From contig SCFE01000048.1 of assembly GCA_004352715.1 (NCBI GenBank), positions 1,638,368 through 1,702,367 on the forward strand: a DNA stretch of 64,000 bases, written 5' to 3'. This stretch comes from Hofstenia miamia (Eukaryota; Xenacoelomorpha; Acoela). Positions 46,261 to 57,424 of this stretch are shown one piece after another (the stretch's first letter is position 1; the number at the start of each line of letters is the position of its first letter). The notes under the pieces are model-generated. The model made no database searches. It was not told where the DNA came from and worked only from the letters and a program-made list of their open reading frames with translations. The position numbers were made by a program, and so were the translations under genes.

Positions 46261-48248
46261 TTCTTCCTCTGTCAATAATTCTTCGAATTGACTATCTCAA
46301 TCAACTCTCCATCTATTATCCGGCAACTGTCGCAGTCTTAGAAACCTTTATCAGCTCTTTAGACAATCCTCCTTCTATTATCTGTCTTACTGAAACTTGG
46401 CTTGATGACTCTTTTCCTAATTCATCACAATTTCTTTCTCCTAATTTCACTGTTGTTGCCAGATCTGATCGTCCCTCTCAACGTTATGGAGGCACGTTAA
46501 TAGCTTTAAACTCAACTTCTGGTCTAAACTTTTCATCCCCTAAACCTTGTCACACGTGAGAATTTTGTTGTCATATCATTCTTTCTTACATCAATTCTAG
46601 CTTTCTCATCATTTGCCTGTACAACCCTCCCTCTCTAAGTAAATATCGCATCAGTTTCCCCACTCTTTCTACAACTATCAGCTCAATTCTTGATACCTTT
46701 CATTCTTATAATTCCAGTCATGGAATTTCTAATTCATCAGTATCCATCACTGGTGATTTTAATCTTCCAAATTCTGATTGGAACACTCTATTTTCCTCTG
46801 ATCCATACGAATTGCAAATCATTGAATTTTTATCTAACCTCAATCTCTATCAGTTTGTGACATTTCCAACTCACTCATCAGGTAATACTTTAGACCCCCA
46901 TTCTCCTCTGATCACAATTTTCTTCTAATTGATATAGCCTTTCTGTTTTATACCTCCAGTAGTCTACCTCGCACAAGTTACTCTTATTCACTTGGAGATT
47001 ATAACTCTTTCAATCAGTTCATCATTGTGTCTTGATCCTTTTTATGTTTACTCTTCTATCGATTTGCTTCAATCAATTTACGCCCTTATCTCCCATGGAT
47101 GCTCTCTTTTTATTCCTCGCAAAGGAAGGCGTCGGCAAAATCTACTTTTCTTCTATTCTTCACATTCCGTTTATATTCATAACAAGTTTAGGTTCCTTCA
47201 GCGCCTTTCTGTTCACCCTGTCGGTAAACCACACTTACAGAATCGTTTGACTCACATATCATCAGAATTATCCGACTCAATTGAACTTGATAAAGTTTCC
47301 TTTCTTCAGTCGTTTTCTTCAAATATTTCTCTTAATGCTTCACACAAACTGATCAAATCACTATCTAAAAGTAAATCTATTCCCTCTAAACTCGAATTTA
47401 ATGGTAAAGTTGCTCATTCACCCAGAACTATTTCTAACCTTTTTAATGAATACTTCTCCTCTGTTTTTTTTTACCATCAGTTTTTCCAACAATTCACATT
47501 CAAATTCAGAATCTTTAAATCTATCTGAAATAATTCTCAATTCTTTTTCTCCACATACAATCTTTAAAATCATCTCATCTCTGAAGTCTCATTCCACTCC
47601 ATTCGATCAATTGTCCACTTCTCTCATTAAAAACATTGCGTCTTCCCTTGCTGATCCTTTATTCCATCTTTTCCGTTCCCTCCTCCTCCTAACATCCACA
47701 TTCCCTAAAATTGGAAAACTTCTTTAGTTGTTCCTATTTTCAAAACACCTTTGTTCTTCTTACCGGCCGATCTCTATTCTTTCTCACCTATCGCTAACCT
47801 TTGAAGGAGTTATATTTAACGCTATTTTTCCTATCCTTCGTCCACTTATATCAAAATCTCAGTATGGATTCATGCCGCATAAATCTACTGCTCTTTCCCT
47901 TCTACAATTTCTCGATAGTGTCTAATTTCATTTTGATCATAATGTTCCTCTTTTTTGCGTTTATCTTGATTTTCAAAAAGCCTTCGATAAAGTTCCCCAT
48001 TGTATATTACTGAGTAAACTCTCGAAACTTGGCTTAGACTCTTCCTTCATTTCTCTCATCTCTGATTATCACAGATCTCAGTTAGTTTGCATTGACTCAG
48101 TGCTTTCTGATGAACTTTCTGTTAATTCTGGTGTCCCTCAAGGTTCGATTCTTGGGCCACTCCTCTTCACTCTATTCATCAACGATTTTATGCAGCACGT
48201 TTCTGAATCAAATTGTGATTGCATGCTATATGCTGATGACACTCGTAT

Positions 48249-48827
48249 TTTCTCTTCTATCTCTAATAGTATACAGTCTAGCATTGTTCAAGCTGAATTA
48301 TGGTCATCTAGCAATGGGCTCCCATTCAATATCTCCAAAACTGAAGCTCTTCTAATTTGTTCCTCTAAAACCTTCACACCTTCTGTTGTTTATCTTCATG
48401 ACAATCCGATTCTGTTTAACCGCAATGTCCGTGATCTTGGTGTAATAATTTCTTCCACACTTTCATGGTCCTTATGTCTTCACTTCCCAATTCACTAAAC
48501 TATCGTTCTAAATTAATCCTCTTTAAATCCTACTGTCTTTCCACTCTCAGTTATAATTCCCAATGCTGGTTTCTAAACTCCTCTTCATCTGTCATACTTG
48601 ACAGGCTCTTATATCGAGGCCTTCGCTGGATCTTCTCCTCTAATAAATCTTTCCTAAAACTACTTCTTAAAGCTAGACTTCTGCCAATTTCTCTGTACCT
48701 CAAGTTTTTGGATCTCACTTTTCTGAACAAACTACTTCTTGACACCTATGATTTCGATTTTTCCAACTTCCTCAAATTCTCTAATCCTACATATTATTCT
48801 CGTTCTTCCTCTTATGTCTTGTTTCAA
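48249..48827 (+). repeat. First version of a duplicated LINE segment
   Basis: It matches 48829-49436. Relative to that copy it lacks about 58 bases after 48472 and keeps bases that the other lacks near 48640. With a single N between them, this looks like two haplotypes or two contig ends placed in tandem. Confidence 0.75.
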
Positions 48828-48828
48828 N

Positions 48829-49436
48829 TTTCTCTTCTATCTCTAATAGTATACAGTCTAGCATTGTTCAAGCTGAATTATGGTCATCTAGCAATGGGCT
48901 CCCATCCAATATCTCCAAAACTGAAGCTGTTCTAATTTTTTCCTCTAAAACCTTCACACCTCCTGTTTTTTATCTTCATGACAATCCGATTCTGTTTAAC
49001 CGCAATGTCAGTGATCTAAGTGTAATAATTTCTTCCACACTCTCACGGTCTAAACATGTAGGACTAAAAACCAAGAAGTTCTCTTCTTCTCTCTTTTTTC
49101 TTATGTCTTCACTTCCCAATTCACTAAACTATCGTTCTAAATTAATCATCTTTAAATCCTACTGTCTTTCCACTCTCTGCTATAATTCCCAATGCTGGTT
49201 TCTAAATTCTTCTTCATCTATCATACTTGACAGGCTCTTATATGGGGGCCTTCGCTGGATCTTCTTAAACTACTTCTTAGAGCTAGACTTCTGCCAATTT
49301 CCCTGCACCTCAAGTTTTTAGATCTCACTTTTCTGAACAAACTACTTCTTGACACCTATGATTTCGATTTTTCCAATTTCCTCAAATTCTCTAATCCTAC
49401 ATATTATTCTCGTTCTTCCTCTTATATCTTGTTTCA
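48829..49436 (+). repeat. Second version of a duplicated LINE segment
   Basis: Repeats the reverse transcriptase C-terminal region of the LINE (from the base after YADDTRIF onward) with scattered substitutions and complementary indels to 48249-48827. Confidence 0.75.
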
Positions 49437-49735
49437 ACTCCCTCGCACTAATAAAGCTATTTGTTCTCACAATTATTTCTTCGGCATAATCCCTCTTGCT
49501 AACTTCATTACCTCTAATCTGGAAATTGATCTCTGGTCTAACCCTTGTATTTTCAAAAGTCAGCTCCTCTCTTTCCGTCTTTCTTCCATATCTCAACATG
49601 GCCTTCATTATAAATGCGATCTTTTCCCTTTTTGTACTTGTTCCTCCTGTCACTAATTTCCTTTGTTCATTTTTTTCTCTCTGTGTAAATTTATTTAATT
49701 CATTTTATTTGTATACACCACGTTATGGTAGAATA

Positions 49736-49736
<1 letters not shown>

Positions 49737-49791
<55 letters not shown>
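49737..49791 (+). repeat. (ATT)n tail of the LINE
   Basis: About 18 ATT units immediately downstream of the LINE 3' UTR. Short microsatellite tails of this kind end L2/CR1/RTE-type insertions. Confidence 0.8.
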
Positions 49792-49795
<4 letters not shown>

Positions 49796-49799
49796 AACG

Positions 49800-51129
49800 T
49801 ACGGTAATATGTGCAGAAGCGGATATACAGATTTGGGACAGACTATTTAACAAATACTTGAAACGAATTTTTGTAACAAATGTAGTTAAATTTACAATGT
49901 TTTTGGTCAAAAAAACTTACAAATTATCAATTTCAGAACGTACCAAAAGCGAATCTGCAAAGAAACTATAGGTTAATATTAAAAACAAATTCTATAAATG
50001 TTTCCCCAAATATACTCCAACTGTTTCAAATGTAACCCTGTAAGTAAACAAAAAAATCCAGGCCTGTATTACAACAATGAGAAGAAAGAGTTCCCAGTAA
50101 ACTAAATTTTCTGACCTTAACGATGTCAGTGTAGTTAGCGGTAACAAAATAGATTTTAAAATGTGCGATATTTACAAATGTCCTTTCACTACAATAAAAT
50201 ATTAGTTTGTTGCTAAGCTGCATATAATAATACATTTTATTTTAAACAAAATATACAAAAATATTTAATACAAAATATAATTCAAATTTAGCAATAAATT
50301 GTTTGAAAATGGTTGGCATACAAGTCATAGAGGTGCTTTCTATACTGCATTCAATACAAATCACATGGAGATCAAGTGATGAAATAAGAAAATGAAACAC
50401 AAGAGAAAAAAATTGACAACATGATAACTTTTGACAACTTCAGTAAGCAATCACATAAAGTTACAGCAAGTGAATAGTTGAATGCTTTGGAATAAATAGA
50501 TTTTGCAAAAACAGATTAATTTCTTCATCATCAGGGAGACATTTGAAGACAAGATCAGAAAGAAACAACATGGTCAAAATAAACAAACTGTTTGCAATCC
50601 ACAGCCAAATTTTTTTCAATAGCAACTCCTTACTTTTGCAAATAAGTGACTCAATATAAAATAATGATTTTTTTAATTCAAATTATTTCAATTTAGTGTT
50701 GATTTATTTGTGGATGATTCTATTAATGAAATTATTGTTGCCAATTATTGCTTTAAGCTTAATATTCTTTTCTAGTTTCTTTGCATTGGTTTTTTGTTAG
50801 TGTAACATAATCGTAATCTTAGCATATGTGGTCAAATTGAGAAAAAAGAAAGAAGAAACCAAGACTGAATATTGAAATAAAATATTAATTGTAAAAACAT
50901 ATGCATAAGATTAATTAGTTATTTTTGTAAATTTATAATGCAGTAATCTTTTGATATTAATTAATTTGGCGAAACGGCATTAGACTAGATCGCTACTGCT
51001 AATTAAGTCAGAATTGCGTAATCGGCAGATGAACAGAAATTTAAACGTTCGGAATTGTAAACAAGTGGAATTAGCAGAATTAACAGGTACTGGTTAAATA
51101 TTTGATTGTTGTTAATTCTTTTACTATAA
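49800..51129. other. AT-rich noncoding stretch before the large gap
   Basis: No supported gene or element end seen. Confidence 0.45.
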
Positions 51130-52129
51130 NNNNNNNNNNNNNNNNNNNNNNNNNNNNNNNNNNNNNNNNNNNNNNNNNNNNNNNNNNNNNNNNNNNNNNN
51201 NNNNNNNNNNNNNNNNNNNNNNNNNNNNNNNNNNNNNNNNNNNNNNNNNNNNNNNNNNNNNNNNNNNNNNNNNNNNNNNNNNNNNNNNNNNNNNNNNNNN
51301 NNNNNNNNNNNNNNNNNNNNNNNNNNNNNNNNNNNNNNNNNNNNNNNNNNNNNNNNNNNNNNNNNNNNNNNNNNNNNNNNNNNNNNNNNNNNNNNNNNNN
51401 NNNNNNNNNNNNNNNNNNNNNNNNNNNNNNNNNNNNNNNNNNNNNNNNNNNNNNNNNNNNNNNNNNNNNNNNNNNNNNNNNNNNNNNNNNNNNNNNNNNN
51501 NNNNNNNNNNNNNNNNNNNNNNNNNNNNNNNNNNNNNNNNNNNNNNNNNNNNNNNNNNNNNNNNNNNNNNNNNNNNNNNNNNNNNNNNNNNNNNNNNNNN
51601 NNNNNNNNNNNNNNNNNNNNNNNNNNNNNNNNNNNNNNNNNNNNNNNNNNNNNNNNNNNNNNNNNNNNNNNNNNNNNNNNNNNNNNNNNNNNNNNNNNNN
51701 NNNNNNNNNNNNNNNNNNNNNNNNNNNNNNNNNNNNNNNNNNNNNNNNNNNNNNNNNNNNNNNNNNNNNNNNNNNNNNNNNNNNNNNNNNNNNNNNNNNN
51801 NNNNNNNNNNNNNNNNNNNNNNNNNNNNNNNNNNNNNNNNNNNNNNNNNNNNNNNNNNNNNNNNNNNNNNNNNNNNNNNNNNNNNNNNNNNNNNNNNNNN
51901 NNNNNNNNNNNNNNNNNNNNNNNNNNNNNNNNNNNNNNNNNNNNNNNNNNNNNNNNNNNNNNNNNNNNNNNNNNNNNNNNNNNNNNNNNNNNNNNNNNNN
52001 NNNNNNNNNNNNNNNNNNNNNNNNNNNNNNNNNNNNNNNNNNNNNNNNNNNNNNNNNNNNNNNNNNNNNNNNNNNNNNNNNNNNNNNNNNNNNNNNNNNN
52101 NNNNNNNNNNNNNNNNNNNNNNNNNNNNN
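51130..52129. other. Gap of exactly 1000 N
   Basis: The round number indicates a placeholder of unknown true size. It cuts the 5' end of the large reading frame that follows, and the distance across it cannot be trusted. Confidence 0.95.
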
Positions 52130-52367
52130 AAGGGCATGAGGATGGAGACAACGCCAAAAAGACCACCCTCAACCAAATGTCAATTAAAGGGCAGGCGGAT
52201 AAACGAGGGCCAACATCAGGATACCAATCGTCAATTAAAGGGCGTGAGGTTGGAGGAAAAGTCAAGCTCTTCAATGGAACACTCCCCCAAATCCAGCGGA
52301 ACTCGAAGCCAATTAAAGGGCAGAGAGATGCAGCTAAATCAACAAGTCCGCACTTGCAATTAAAGGC
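52124..52367 (+). repeat. Short repeat array, core CAATTAAAGGGC, inside coding sequence
   Basis: The 12-base core CAATTAAAGGGC occurs at 52181, 52232 and 52310. A partial copy at 52130-52135 emerges from the gap, and a one-base-shorter form is at 52357. It is usually followed by A/G-rich GTGAGG-like bases. Spacings of 57, 51 and 78 are multiples of three; the last spacing is 47. In one frame each unit encodes QLKG-R/V, in another S/P-IKG. The array probably extends into the gap. Confidence 0.8.
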
Positions 52368-54633
52368 AGCAAGGACTGAAATCCGCGGTCAATACGTTGA
52401 CCCGTATGTGCAAGACATCAGCGAGGAATCGGACATGGACACTTCGGAGCAGCCATCTACTAGCTCAATACCATCAACAAGTTACAGTTCACAACCGTTC
52501 TCTCACAGACAATCATCTACGACGACTAAATCCTCGAAATCTGAAGAAAGAGAGAGCAGAATGACAAGAATCGGAAAAGACAAGATTCATCCATATTTCA
52601 TAGCCAATAGGAAAATCCGTTATAACGCACAAGATAANNNNNNNNNNNNNACGACAAAATCCTCGAAATCTGAAGAAAGAGAGAGCAGAATGACTAGAAT
52701 CAGAAAAGACAAGATTCATCCATATTTCATAGCCAATAGGAAAATCCGTTATAACGCACAAGATAATTTATCTCCGGAGACGAAAAGGTTTCTACAACAG
52801 AACGTATCAACGAAAGATGCAGAAGCATTGGCAATACCTATCATGATTGATAAACAGAATAGGCCAGTTTGCAACACGATCATTTCCTATTCTAGCAACA
52901 TGAAAGAAAATTTCAACAGACCATACTTCAAAAGCACAACGCATATAACGTTCGAAGAAATGTTTACATTAAAAGACGTACAAAAACTTATAAAGAACAA
53001 GAACAAGCTGATAGAAAAATGTGAGCAGGTGAATTTGGACAGAGAGCACATGACGCTAATATATTTTATAAAGAAATCGGAAATAACCTCTAAAAATCTT
53101 GAAGTAAACATTGAAGAAACGCTAAAATTTGCAAAGGAGCAGAAGGTAAAAGTTATTGTAATCGCGAGAACGCAAGCCGATGAAGAAATGCCGGAATTTT
53201 TGTACACATTAGAAGAAAAAATGGAAAATGTGTTCATAATGAACAAAAGTGGAGAAACTATTTCGGAAATGATTAGTATAGACTTGCAGATAAGTACTAT
53301 GGCGCCAGCGGAAAGAATAATGGTTGACTTGAAAATAGCGGTTGACATGTACTACCAAGTTAGAACGATGGAAATATTGGGCGTAACTGAAAATCTTGAA
53401 GAGATAGGAAACCTATACATAAAATGTAGTATGCGGCAAACTCCGGAGCATCTGAAGAATATAATGGAAGTATGGAGGGAAATGAAAACAGAAAAACCAA
53501 TCCATGAAGAATGGCCTCTCATCGATATAAAGTCGCCTATAAAAAGTTATCACAAATCCGTGGAAATGACACTGTTAGAGATCAGGAAGGCATATGAAAT
53601 GGATTCCAAAAGGAATTTCAGAAATATGATTTTCGAAGAAGTCAACGCACCCCATATTAGGGCACGTACGTCAATCTGGATACTTAGCATAGCATTAACA
53701 AATAATGAAAAATTAGTGTTGCTGATCCGGAAGAAAGAAAGGAGGAGTATGGCGAAAAATAAACGTCATGAGATAGCAATATCACCGATGCCCAGTAATA
53801 TTAAGCAATGGCTGTTACAATATGTAGACATTCTATCTTTGTCACCCACGAAAAAGATACAGCAGAAATTTGAAAAATACTACGTACGATTATTAACGCA
53901 GCAACACACACTTGGGAGACCAAGCATAGTGGAACTCGCCAACAAAACTGGAATATGCCCTGAGGAGGTAGATATAATTAATGACGAAGCAAAGAAATTT
54001 ATGTGGGGAGCTACCTCTAACACAAAATTAAAAGCACTAAAGCAACAGCCATGGATGACAACCAGAAGTCTGATACGGAGAGAAAGTGTAAACACGATAG
54101 AGACGATACAGAAAATAGCAGAAAAACAAGTCAACAAAACCATCACAAATGAGATGAAAAAGTACGTGCGAGATTATCCTCAGTGCGCCTATACGAAAAT
54201 TATTAAAAAGTCAGAAGTTATGCGCAAAGAAGGTGAGAATAGACCTATAGAGATTATAGAAATGGTAAGCAAATCACAGGAAGAAATGAGGATAGAGGAA
54301 ATGCTGCTGCAGACGAATACACTTGCGCTTACGCCAAATACACAGAGGGAAATCGACAAAGTTAATCTAGAAAAGTGGGGCGAAAAGGAACCAAGCGAAA
54401 TATCATGGGTCGACACGGATGATGAGCGTTTGCTGGTAGAAATAACCGTACGGCGAGAAAAAACTGATAACATAGTGCAAAGAATTTATGGAGAAGTTTA
54501 CGAAAGAGAAACTAAGTCTATGATAAAGATTTTATGTACTGAGGCTTTTACAAAACAAGAAGTAACACAGATGTTACAACCTAATAATCAGCTAGCAGTC
54601 GATATCGAATGTATCACTTCAAAAATGGTGTAA
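52177..54633 (+). CDS. Large intronless reading frame of unknown function (about 800 residues)
   Basis: An uninterrupted frame of 818 codons ending TSKMV and a TAA. I do not recognise the family. N-terminal part: basic low-complexity repeats (SIKG, PIKG), then an acidic/Ser-rich disordered segment (YVQDISEESDMDTSEQPSTS), then a charged HPYFIANRKIRYNAQD block. Residues about 190-800 look globular, alternating strands and helices (VKVIVIARTQADEEMPEFLY; APAERIMVDLKIAVDMYYQV; ARTSIWILSIALTNNEKLVL; KQWLLQYVDILSLSPTKKI). Basic helices follow (KQVNKTITNEMKKYVRDYP), then a C-terminal VDTDDERLLVEITVRRE. I saw no transposase, polymerase or protease signature. The frame is open back to the gap, so the ATG at 52177 may not be the true start. 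About 38-43 codons are duplicated around the 13-N gap, making the real protein shorter. AATAAA follows the stop by 99 bases. It could be an element ORF or a host orphan gene. Confidence 0.75.
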   Translation: MSIKGQADKRGPTSGYQSSIKGREVGGKVKLFNGTLPQIQRNSKPIKGQRDAAKSTSPHLQLKAARTEIRGQYVDPYVQDISEESDMDTSEQPSTSSIPSTSYSSQPFSHRQSSTTTKSSKSEERESRMTRIGKDKIHPYFIANRKIRYNAQDXXXXXTTKSSKSEERESRMTRIRKDKIHPYFIANRKIRYNAQDNLSPETKRFLQQNVSTKDAEALAIPIMIDKQNRPVCNTIISYSSNMKENFNRPYFKSTTHITFEEMFTLKDVQKLIKNKNKLIEKCEQVNLDREHMTLIYFIKKSEITSKNLEVNIEETLKFAKEQKVKVIVIARTQADEEMPEFLYTLEEKMENVFIMNKSGETISEMISIDLQISTMAPAERIMVDLKIAVDMYYQVRTMEILGVTENLEEIGNLYIKCSMRQTPEHLKNIMEVWREMKTEKPIHEEWPLIDIKSPIKSYHKSVEMTLLEIRKAYEMDSKRNFRNMIFEEVNAPHIRARTSIWILSIALTNNEKLVLLIRKKERRSMAKNKRHEIAISPMPSNIKQWLLQYVDILSLSPTKKIQQKFEKYYVRLLTQQHTLGRPSIVELANKTGICPEEVDIINDEAKKFMWGATSNTKLKALKQQPWMTTRSLIRRESVNTIETIQKIAEKQVNKTITNEMKKYVRDYPQCAYTKIIKKSEVMRKEGENRPIEIIEMVSKSQEEMRIEEMLLQTNTLALTPNTQREIDKVNLEKWGEKEPSEISWVDTDDERLLVEITVRREKTDNIVQRIYGEVYERETKSMIKILCTEAFTKQEVTQMLQPNNQLAVDIECITSKMV
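52519..52637 (+). repeat. First copy of a duplicate of about 116 bases around a 13-N gap
   Basis: The sequence encoding SSKSEERESRMTRI through RYNAQD is repeated at 52651-52766 with a few substitutions (for example ATCGGAAAA versus ATCAGAAAA). The N run 52638-52650 lies between. An unmerged contig overlap is the simplest explanation. Confidence 0.8.
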
Positions 54634-54732
54634 TACTATTGTCATTGATTAATTGTTCTGAGTATAAAAACATTTTGTAGCTTTATACTGGTCACTTCAA
54701 TTGAATTATGTCGTATAATTGTATTATATCTT

Positions 54733-54738
54733 AATAAA
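54733..54738 (+). terminator. AATAAA polyadenylation signal after the large reading frame
   Basis: The hexamer lies 99 bases past the TAA, on the coding strand, and coincides with the start of the inverted-repeat-bounded segment at 54744. It supports a compact transcription unit ending near 54755. Confidence 0.5.
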
Positions 54739-54743
54739 ACTGC

Positions 54744-55868
54744 CCAGATAACAATTTTTGTTGTTTTAATGTTGCTCTTAGTTGTTTCATACATTTGGTT
54801 GTTGCAGCAACCAATAACATCATTATAACAACTATTAATACTAATTTGAGCAACTACAATTTTTTTGCTATATATAAATGTTATTAATATTAATATGCCA
54901 GCTCTTGTTATTGTGAGCACTGTATAATGAATTCAATGCTTTGCAGGAAGGTATTCCATCATCCATGTTAACAATAATATGCTATACACACTTACAACTG
55001 TGCCTTTAACTAAACCAAATTATGTCTGGTTATAAATTACAATTCATAATTTAATATTGGCCATCCTCAGTATTGAAAACATGTGGTATTTGTGACCACT
55101 GATTCCATTAGTGGCCCATTGGTGGCATCTTTGGCAACTTTTGTAATAAATAATCAGTGTGAGCAGATGCTTGCAAATAAAACTCACTTCATTATTTTAA
55201 TTACTAGATCCTTTTAATATAAAGAAGGGAATTGTGAAAACTTTTTTAAAAGTTTTAAATTGTGAGAAATTATAGTATACTTGGTATGCAAATTTTCAAA
55301 ATAATTTATTAGACAATATTTGGACACCTTGGAATTAACTGTTATATAAAAAAGTTACATTTGAGAGAAGAAGATTTTTCACAATTTAAGAAAGTACTAT
55401 TTCAAATTGTATTTAATTTTAAAATTTAAAATGTTTGCTAAATTTGGCAGATTTTTATGTTTATTGTTATCATTTATAAACAAGACATTCACTCAAATTT
55501 TTAGAAAATGTTTATTTTGATTATGATTGACAATACTTCAAAGATATTTTTATGCCTTTTGTTGGGCTTGTGTTTGTTTAAACAGGAATGTTTGAACACA
55601 TTAGTAATATATATTTGATGAATTGCATTGGAAAATAATGCTGAAACAATCATTGACAAAATTAAACAACATTGTAATGACCTCAAAATATTGCTTTTTA
55701 TTCATAAAAAAACAACCAAAAAGCAACCTAATGTGACATTATTGAAACAACTTGTTTCAACTAATGAAATGGTACAATTTCAATGTTAAAACAATATTGT
55801 TCTTGATACACAAGACAACCACATAGCAACAAAATACAATCTTGTTTCAACCTTAAATTGTTATCTGG
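54744..55868. mobile_element. Non-autonomous element candidate with 15-base inverted ends
   Basis: CCCAGATAACAATTT at 54744-54758 is matched exactly by its complement at 55854-55868. The interior has no coding potential, but the left and right subterminal parts share GTTGTTTCA/TTGTTTCAA-type motifs on both strands. A 1.1-kb noncoding segment with perfect short terminal repeats and subterminal repeats is typical of a MITE. No clear target-site duplication was seen, and TTAA is absent from the edges, so the superfamily is unknown. Confidence 0.5.
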
Positions 55869-56389
55869 GTGTTTCATATGCTGCTCAGGCTCTCATGTTA
55901 AAAGAATGATTTATTTTATTATATAAAATTCTAATCTATTCTTGTCTTTTAACCCCTATAACGTATTTAAGGAGTTTGAAAATGCATATTTCATAGAAAG
56001 TCATCACATTTGCTTCTATGAATAACTCTTTAGTTGTATAAATAGAATTTTTAAGTTTATGATCCTGATTATCTTTTTTTGGAACTCTGAAAATAGGAAA
56101 TAATGTGTTGTATGAGGTACCAAAATAGATTAAAATACCATATTGTATTATTAGCAGTATGTATACTTTTTGAAAGTGTAGTATAATGTACTTAGGAACT
56201 AAGAATCTTATTTTCATCAAAATACCACATAGTTTGGAAAATTTTTACAAATCACAGATACATGCTCAACAAAACTTAATGTTTATCTATTATTATCCCA
56301 AAATGTTTATATTTATGTTAAATTCAGTTGACACTAGTTGCACTTTAGGTATTTGTTCAGCAAATTTGAAAAAATGTATCTGAATGGTT

Positions 56390-57420
56390 TTATTGCAATT
56401 TAAAGAAAGACAATTAAAACAGAACCAATCTTGTAAAACATTTGCATTATATTGAAGAGTATTAAATAATAAGTCCCTGTCAGTATATTTGTATCAACAG
56501 CAAACAAGTAAACCAATGCAGTTAAAAATTTAGGAAGGTCATTTGTGTACATTAAGAAAAGTAATGGTCCAAGAATTTAGCCTTGTGGCACACCATATGT
56601 TATCTCTTTTAGTTTTGAATCAGTTGAGTCTATTGAAACACATTGATATCAGTTTTCAAAATAATGTTTGAAATAAATTTAAAATGTGCCCTCTAATGCA
56701 ATATTTATATATCATATTTAATAACACTTTATGATCTATTGCATCAAAAGCTTTTCTTAGGTGAAATGGGACATAGAATCATAGTCTCAGTGTTATTATC
56801 AATGACAAAAGACATTGTATATGCAGGAATATTTAAAGCCATAGAGGAACTAATGCTTGCAAAAAAAGAATTGAAATCATTACTTACCCTATCCATATTC
56901 TGGTTGAACACAGTAATCATATTTAAGAATGATTAGAACTGCTTGGAACCTTTTGCAAAAGAATTCAGTTTTTCAGTATTTCAATTATTCATTTTAAACT
57001 TCTTGTTTAGTTATTAATTTTTTATTGAAATATTGATTTTTAAGTTTTTCTTTGGACTACTTTTTAATTTTAGAACACTTAAATTTATTAATTGTTTCTT
57101 TTATCATAATAATGAAATCAGAATATACATTGTTAGCCATTTGTATAGTCATTTAATTTTAGTTCATTTAGTTTTTGATTAAGCAAAAATAAGCAGTTTA
57201 TTCATTTTTGTTTTGAATGCATAAATGTAAAGTATGAAATTGTAGATTTTTCAACCTGTCTATAATTTATATTACATTGTAAACATATAGGTATGTGATC
57301 TGTAAATACATTTCCAGAATGCTTCCAAAGAATCAAAACTTTTGTTCAGTGATCTTACATTTAAGTGAATGAATTTATATTTATTTCTCAATAATTGTTT
57401 ATTATTTGTAACATTTAGGT
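56390..57420 (-). mobile_element. LINE remnant with endonuclease and reverse transcriptase blocks
   Basis: On the minus strand, going left: KFIHLNVRSLNKSFDSLEAF at about 57395-57335 is the start of an apurinic-type endonuclease, followed after an internal deletion by TDHIPICLQCN (its C-terminal D-H box). Then come RKAFDAIDHKVLLNMIYKY (56760-56700, catalytic Asp), YGVPQG-stop-ILGPLLFLMY (56600-56550) and FAVDTNILTG, a changed YADDT box, near 56490. Stops and the altered catalytic box show that it is dead. It is more AT-rich and older-looking than the other LINEs. Confidence 0.7.
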
Positions 57421-57424
57421 ATTA

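Larger units (their letters stand above)
45440..49795 (+). mobile_element. Near-full-length CR1/Jockey-group LINE, inactive
   Basis: ORF1 (45440-46260) is followed by ORF2 in broken frames. The apurinic-type endonuclease shows ICLTETWLDDSFPNSSQFLS at 46380, SVSITGDFNLPNSDW at 46745 and SPLITIF at 46905. The reverse transcriptase shows SYRPISILSHLSLTFEG at 47755, SQYGFMPHKSTALSLLQFLD, VYLDFQKAFDKVPHCILL at 47960, NSGVPQGSILGPLLFTLFIN at 48125 and LYADDTRIFSS at 48225. It ends with a 3' UTR and an (ATT)n tail at 49737-49790. Coding bias is strongly T/C-rich on this strand. A segment is present twice around an N at 48828. Confidence 0.85.

Noticed and set aside
51003-52274. Long open frames crossing the 1000-N gap on both strands
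   Set aside because: They are open only because N runs contain no stop codons. The flanking residues show no coding signal except for the plus-strand frame of the orphan gene.
54744-55868. piggyBac element, suggested by CCC...GGG ends
   Set aside because: piggyBac requires TTAA immediately outside the ends. Here the flanks are ACTG and TGTT, so the ends do not qualify.
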